Assembly (NCBI GenBank): GCA_031216915.1
Contig: CM062292.1
Span: forward strand, 4,336,457 to 4,400,456
DNA length: 64,000 nucleotides
Direction of reading: 5' to 3'
Source of the DNA: Pictodentalium vernedei
Taxonomy: Eukaryota > Mollusca > Scaphopoda > Dentaliida > Dentaliidae
A program made the position numbers and the translations under genes. The notes beneath the pieces were generated by a model. That model was given only the letters and a program-made list of their open reading frames with translations, was not told the origin of the DNA and made no database searches. Below, in pieces: positions 59,051 to 64,000 of the stretch; position 1 is the stretch's first letter; each line of letters opens with the position of its first letter.

Positions 59051-59504
59051 TCCAACAGCAAAGTAATCAATACAAAAGAAAATATAGACGATTATATTTA
59101 AAACAAAGAAACCACTATGTCACAATAGAATTACGTATAATACACTAAAATGTACACTTGATAGTACGCTCCCCTGGGTTTGTCTGCAATCAATCAACAC
59201 TCTTTCCACCAACTTTCAAATTTGTTTGCCTTGATACTGGAGTCCTGTGTGTAACTTATCTAATACACTCCAGGAACTCCGAATTTATAATAACTAGTTA
59301 CACTGTTAGGACAGAATTACTAACTTCTTGGAAAAATTTTTGACTAGTAAACAAGACAAACACAGACAACCCGTGATCGTCATGTATCAGGTTTCCAATG
59401 AAGGATTATACATAAATTGGGAAACCAGATTCATGAAAATCTTATATACATGTATTAGTCTGATTAGACTTTTCTGCTTGTTGCTGCTTATAATAATACA
59501 TTTC
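59051..59504 (-). other. Spacer, no gene recognised
   Basis: AT-rich. The minus frame running to 59387 is an alternative reading of the Arg-rich segment discussed at 59505 and looks less protein-like. Confidence 0.35.
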
Positions 59505-59759
59505 TCAATCTTCACTCTGAAGGTTTTCATTTTGTGTTGGCAACTGATAATGCCAATACACAGTATTTGGGCCTGTTCGGTAGTCAAACGTTGACCCTGT
59601 GAAATGTCCAACATAATCTGGGTGATATTGACGATAGACAACAAAGGGTTGAAAACTCCTTGGTCGGCCATCTGAGTGATATCGTGCTCGTCTTCGACGA
59701 CTAAAGTCACGATATCCTGCACAGAAGGGAGTAAATTCTGCTACATTTCTTGCCAGTGA
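59505..59759 (-). other. Arg-rich frame after accessory gene 3: possible continuation or exon
   Basis: The minus strand is open for 84 codons between TAG 59760-59762 and TGA 59505-59507. It contains DFSRRRRARYHSDGRPRSFQ followed by an aromatic-rich tail (VVYRQYHPDYVGHF). No ATG. Two acceptor-like sites occur at its 5' side (TATTATAG and AAATGTAG). It could be a spliced exon, with an arginine-rich motif as in RNA-binding regulators. More simply, it could be the frameshifted C-terminus of the gene at 59810. Confidence 0.35.
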
Positions 59760-59809
59760 CTATAATACCGTAGAGGTTCACTTATCTCACCCTGCTCGTT
59801 GATTTTTGG

Positions 59810-60841
59810 CTATTGTAAATCAGGGCAATTATAGATCACTAAATATCTAGACCTATTTGCAAAAGTTAAATGAGTATCGATAGCACTGTCATAATAATAT
59901 ATCAACTCTCGCTCAACCTCTATATATAGTATATTCAAATCAAAATCAAAATATTGACATCCAAATTCATCCTCAATGCCTAAGAGATCTGTATCTTTCA
60001 TGAAATCTTGTTCATATGTATTGGGTCGTATGATATCTCGATCAAATTCATGAGGAGAGGCCAACGGGCGAGGTGTCCAGAAAAACTCGCTCCTTGCCCA
60101 CTCCCACGGTCTCGGTCGAATATCAATTATAGGCTGCGAGACAACATTAGTAGGTAATGGAGTAAATTGTATTGCTTCTACATCACCTAAAGGAGGGGTG
60201 TGTACTTCTAATTCAAGATCAGCTCGTGCAAGTTCGTTCTGTATCACACTGATACCGGACTCTGTTGCATCAGAGTCCAGAACAGTGGTAGAATCACTAG
60301 GCAAAGAATCACTTGTAGGTGTGGTCATACTGGAAGAAGTATGTGATCTCATTGTTATATCATAAACAAACCCACCGAGTCCATCTTGGTCCTCGGGGTC
60401 TCGATGAATAATTGCATCATGGGTTCTAAGAGGTAATCTTGGAGGAAGAACTAACGTTTCCACGGTATCCGTAGGCAAATAAGGTGGAAGTTGTTGAAGT
60501 CGTTTAGGTGTAGATAGTAAAATGGAGTCTGTAGGAGTTTGAACACTACTTGGAGGGGTCGACAAAAGGTCGGAAGATGCTATAGAAGGTGATGGTGATG
60601 CTTCTATTGATGCCAATACAGATACACTATTATCAGATGAATTACTGTTTATATTTACGTTCATACTAGATGAATTAGTGTCTTGAAAAAGTTCTTGTGA
60701 AATGGTACTATTACTGTCAGTTCCAGTACTAACTGTACTTGAAGTTTCATCATCATATAAATTGTCACGATCATTATAATAACTCTGGTAATCAGGGAAA
60801 TCATCGATCCCACTGTCAACACTAGAATCAGATTCTGCCAT
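59810..60841 (-). CDS. Retroelement accessory protein 3, acidic Ser/Thr-rich
   Basis: ATG 60841 (MAESDSSVDSGIDDFPDY) to TAG 59810, 343 codons. The first ~200 residues are low-complexity, rich in Ser, Thr, Asp and Pro, and acidic, as in transactivation or disordered regions. DSGIDD resembles a phosphodegron of the DSGxxS class, but with D in the last position. The C-terminal ~90 residues (ARSEFFWTPRPLASPHEFDR ... LNILYIEVERELIYYYDS) are structured. They may align with the central domain of the two zinc-finger paralogues, because the same frame after the TAG reads EPLRYYSHWQ where those have HYINDPCWNGRYY. A consensus-like splice acceptor (TTTTTGTTTCAG) ends 14 bp upstream of the ATG, fitting expression from a spliced RNA. 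Confidence 0.7.
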   Translation of the reverse strand: MAESDSSVDSGIDDFPDYQSYYNDRDNLYDDETSSTVSTGTDSNSTISQELFQDTNSSSMNVNINSNSSDNSVSVLASIEASPSPSIASSDLLSTPPSSVQTPTDSILLSTPKRLQQLPPYLPTDTVETLVLPPRLPLRTHDAIIHRDPEDQDGLGGFVYDITMRSHTSSSMTTPTSDSLPSDSTTVLDSDATESGISVIQNELARADLELEVHTPPLGDVEAIQFTPLPTNVVSQPIIDIRPRPWEWARSEFFWTPRPLASPHEFDRDIIRPNTYEQDFMKDTDLLGIEDEFGCQYFDFDLNILYIEVERELIYYYDSAIDTHLTFANRSRYLVIYNCPDLQ

Positions 60842-60882
60842 TTGTACACTGATCACTGAAACAAAAACACACAGTGTGTGAA

Positions 60883-63039
60883 CTACTGTTTTTCAGTTTC
60901 TTTGTCTATATCAAACATAGTTATGTGGACATTGGCAGAATCCACATCATGCTGTACACGGGGATATATTGATTTCCTATTAGGTTGAGGAGAAGGTCTA
61001 AAGTTTTGAACAGCTTTTCTCATCATGTCTCTAATACTCTTAGGAGGTTGTTGTTGTTGTGCTCCAGTTGGATTAGCAGGAGCTGAAGGCTGTGGTCTAG
61101 GTCCCATACTAGTATAGATTTCATCATCGGCAAATGCAAAATTAGACATTTCACTATCATCAACAGCAGAAAAAGTCGGTTTACTTTTACGGTTTCTTAA
61201 CCACTTGTATATCTGTTTGTGTCTATCGGTTCAATGGCACTTTCAAAGCAGATATAATCCTATTATTAATGCAACAGTTGCGAGAGCATAAGCCCACTTA
61301 GGGACTTCAAATGATTCCGTCATTCATAAATTTAGCGAGTCAAGTTCATGAATTAAGTCATCCATGGGTAAGTCATCTAAGTGTTCTATTCCTTTTGGTA
61401 TCGTAAATGTCAATATGTTCACTCTCTCTATGACAGGTTTCCACATCTGTCATTGTAACAACGAGAAATGTGGTAACACCGTCTTTGTGACAATCCAAAA
61501 AGTAGAATTATCCCTTTTATGGAAATAACTCGGCAACATTAATTGACCGCTTGATGCCATACATAACGGTTTTAATTCCAAAATTCCAATTGGCGGAAGA
61601 ATCCGTTTCGGTTTCGGATTTCTTCGTTTCGGACACGTAATTGAGAATCGTAGTGGGACATCTGTCGTGATGTACCACATTCCTTCATCGATTCTAGTAC
61701 TGAATGGGAGGTCGATATTCAATCGAACTTCCGTTTGACATACTGTTGGAATCTCTAATTTCATGTTTAGAAACAAAGCTAACATACAACTTGTCGTTGT
61801 ATGTATCGTTCGTACGGCACCTACTAAAGGACAAAACAACTTATTGTTATCTACACATTGGTCATGTCCTATTTCTGGGACATACTTCGTCCTTTCTTTA
61901 TTAATAATTAATATGTCAGATTCAAGAGTATATATTGCTACTAATTTATTTGCAACTCGCGACGCATTCTTAGTTACATTGACAAAGGGTACAGGCAAAG
62001 CCTGCACCTTGAACACTTCAAATTGCAAGTTCGAATTACGTAAGGGGATCTTCATAAAGATCACCAGTTTATCGTCGTCATAAATGGCAGCTGTCATAAG
62101 CAAATGATAATATTGCCATAATTCTGTCATCAGATCTAGCGGCAACATTGACTTATCATCTAATTGAACTTTAATACTCATTAATACTGAGGTTAATAGT
62201 GAAGGATCCACTATTTTTGGTGATAACTTCCTATCGGCTAGAATATCCATTTGATCATGTAATCCCCGTAGAGTGGTTTCTGCGGCGATTGTCATTGATT
62301 CCAATCGACTCATTACAAACTCAAGCTGATGATAAGCATGAGTGAAATGTTCAAGATATAATATTCGATCTTCATGATTCTGAACTACTTGATTGACTCG
62401 ACCTTGAAATAACATCAATTCGTGCGACATATTTAACATAAATTCTCTATTTTTCAGAATCGCTTCATGATTCATCTTAATGAAGGTTAAACTTTGTTTT
62501 TGAATATGTTGAATCATTGCTTGATTAGTACTTACACGTCTTAAATTATCTGCTATCCCATCTAAATCTGACTGGGATACAGTTCCGAAGAGAAAACTCA
62601 ATCCTTCACCTACAAAGTCGAACAAACCTCGTTTCTTCCGAGACGAGATTATTGTATGGCCATGTAATCTGCGGTAATTGTTCAGATCCTCTTTTACTCG
62701 TTTAACACGATTATTTAGGTATCTGATCTCCTGGTGTATATCCGTTATAATCGATCTTAACGCAACGGCAAGAGTAGAGTTTTCACCATTTACTTCTACA
62801 AAAGTTTGTCGAAAAGCTATGGTTGTAGCATTGTACAAACCATCGGTATATTTCATACTTCGATCAAGTCTACGCACATATTGTATAAAAGGCTGAAGTT
62901 CATAAACAAACATTGTACTCCAATCACTAGTTACCATATTTACTTCTTTCACTTTCTTAAAAATCACATTGTTTTTAATAATAGTATGTCCATCTATTAT
63001 TGTAGTCAAAAGACCAACTAATAACATCCAACGCAACAT
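60883..63039 (-). pseudogene. Envelope fusion protein (F-type, errantivirus/baculovirus-F-like), four in-frame TGAs
   Basis: ATG 63039 follows a good acceptor (TTCTCATTGTAG, ending about 7 bp upstream), as for a spliced env RNA. Residues 1-19 are a signal peptide (MLRWMLLVGLLTTIIDGHT). RKKR at 134-137 is a furin site, followed at once by GLFDFVGEGLSFLFGT, a fusion-peptide-like segment, then a long helical region (about 160-290). Several N-x-S/T sites are present. This architecture matches class I F-type envelopes. The first frame ends at TGA 61450-61452. The same frame continues through TGAs at 61324, 61243 and 61231 to TAG 60883. It includes a hydrophobic transmembrane segment (WAYALATVALIIGLYLL, about 61246-61310) and a basic/Pro-rich cytoplasmic tail. 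As it stands the protein would be secreted, lacking its anchor. Confidence 0.82.
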
Positions 63040-63060
63040 CTTGCTCCTACAATGAGAAAG
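63037..63060 (-). promoter_or_regulatory. Splice acceptor before env
   Basis: The minus strand reads CTTTCTCATTGTAG then GAGCAAG then the env ATG. A polypyrimidine stretch plus AG this close to the start codon is what a subgenomic env transcript would need. The donor should lie near the 5' end of the element, outside the window. Confidence 0.5.
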
Positions 63061-63336
63061 GAAGCAAGAGTTAGCGCAATGAGTAATACGTGATTCAATT
63101 TCCTACACTCTGACGATTTACTTCCCGGGTGTAAAAGGTCAGAAGGTTAATCTAACTACAAGAAGTCTCAGTCAGTTCGCGAGGCTGATAAGATCTCACT
63201 TATAGTTTCGTTCCGCACAAATCATAAGTCAATATAATTTTGTTACTTATTTTACACTTTCTCTCTTCTCTCTCAAACTTAAGGAGAGGCATGCCATATG
63301 TGTTACGTTTAGTTATCATTAGTCTTGTGGTAACAT

Positions 63337-64000
63337 TTAATCACTAGTACTCCAGGTAGAGGGTATCATAATTGCTCCTAATTCTAATTTCTCACCTGGT
63401 TCTTTAATCTTATTATGATCTTTTAATACAGCTTGTATACAAGAGATCATCTCAGTTATATCTTTACTTGATTGTTTTGGTTGAGGCTCACTACTTTGGC
63501 CTTTTTCTTCTGTTATTTGCAATTGATCAATTTCCATCGTTGAATCATTTAATCGATCATTTCGATCGTCAGCAATGAATCGTGATGGCAGTTGATCAGC
63601 TGAAGGAGCTCGTAGCTCTTTCATTCATCTCTTGTAATCTCGTATCTGTTGTACTTGTTGTCTTAATTCTGCTAATGGAACACCATCTTCCTCTGAAGAA
63701 GAATGTTCTCGTTTTTGTCTTTTATTCTTAATGAATGACGTTAAGGAGTGTTTTTCTTGAATCCCTTGCATATCGTCACTCTCATTACTGTCACTACTGC
63801 TACTGTTTTCAGTAGTCGACTGTTCTCACGGGGCAGCGTAATGTTGAATTCGTCGTGCTCTGACAGGTTGAGGCACCTCCCATTCTTGAGGCGCTTTACT
63901 AAGTCTTTCTCCATGACATTTAATTATTCTGCGAGTTAATTGATCTTGTATCTTGTAACTCACTGGACCTGTTCTCTCAATGACTCGAAATGGGTAGTCC
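63337..64000 (-). pseudogene. pol C-terminus: integrase GPY/F-type module and acidic tail, partial
   Basis: One minus frame runs from the right edge to TAA 63337. The first part has YPFRVIERTGPVSYKIQDQ and RRIIKCHGERLSKAPQEW, matching the C-terminal (GPY/F) module of Ty3/gypsy and gammaretroviral integrases. This is followed by a Ser/Glu-rich, Lys-rich tail. TGA codons at 63826-63828 and 63625-63627 interrupt it. RT, RNase H and the catalytic core of integrase are right of the window. It sets the class of the element (Ty3/gypsy-like) and its direction. Confidence 0.75.

Noticed and set aside
61704-63021. Plus-strand frames opposite env
   Set aside because: Antisense shadows. The minus frame has a signal peptide, furin site and splice acceptor.

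Overview
This is a window of an animal nuclear genome, most likely a marine invertebrate. Spiralian/lophotrochozoan is my best guess, with low confidence. The evidence is spliced exons with GT-AG borders and a poly(A) signal, tRNA-derived SINEs, LINEs, Tc1-like transposons, MITEs, an LTR retroelement and very large satellite arrays. Nothing looks bacterial. Most of the DNA is repetitive and only one cellular gene is clearly recognisable.

Layout. (1) 1-4709: the decayed remnant of a DNA-virus-like element, resembling the late genes of Maverick/Polinton or adintovirus-type elements. Most genes lie on + and one converging gene lies on -, and most are broken by frameshifts or stops. (2) Three exons of a cytosolic sulfotransferase on + (6545-6648, 10750-10927, 49937-50046) join in matching phase. 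They give the C-terminal third of the protein and a stop codon, so the last intron is about 39 kb. (3) Inside the introns sit a 15-bp minisatellite, a 60-bp array grown from a SINE head, a 13-kb 33-bp satellite with higher-order structure, a 44-bp minisatellite, several MITE families, four SINEs, two dead Tc1-like transposases and a LINE with a clear target-site duplication. (4) 50-53.7 kb: mostly non-coding with MITE pieces. (5) 53.7-64 kb: a LINE with an RNase H domain is interrupted by a minus-strand LTR retroelement. That element's 1.2-kb 3' LTR, accessory genes, envelope gene and integrase C-terminus are in the window, and the rest lies beyond the right edge.

The most interesting system is the retroelement at 55160-64000. 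Downstream of an F-type envelope gene it carries a block of three extra genes. Two are paralogues ending in a C4HC3 zinc finger, and the third appears to share their central domain. That resembles the accessory-gene region of a complex retrovirus, but I recognise no such arrangement in known invertebrate Ty3/gypsy elements. A second theme is that tandem arrays here seem to start from the structured parts of mobile elements: SINE heads, MITE hairpin loops and a palindromic monomer.
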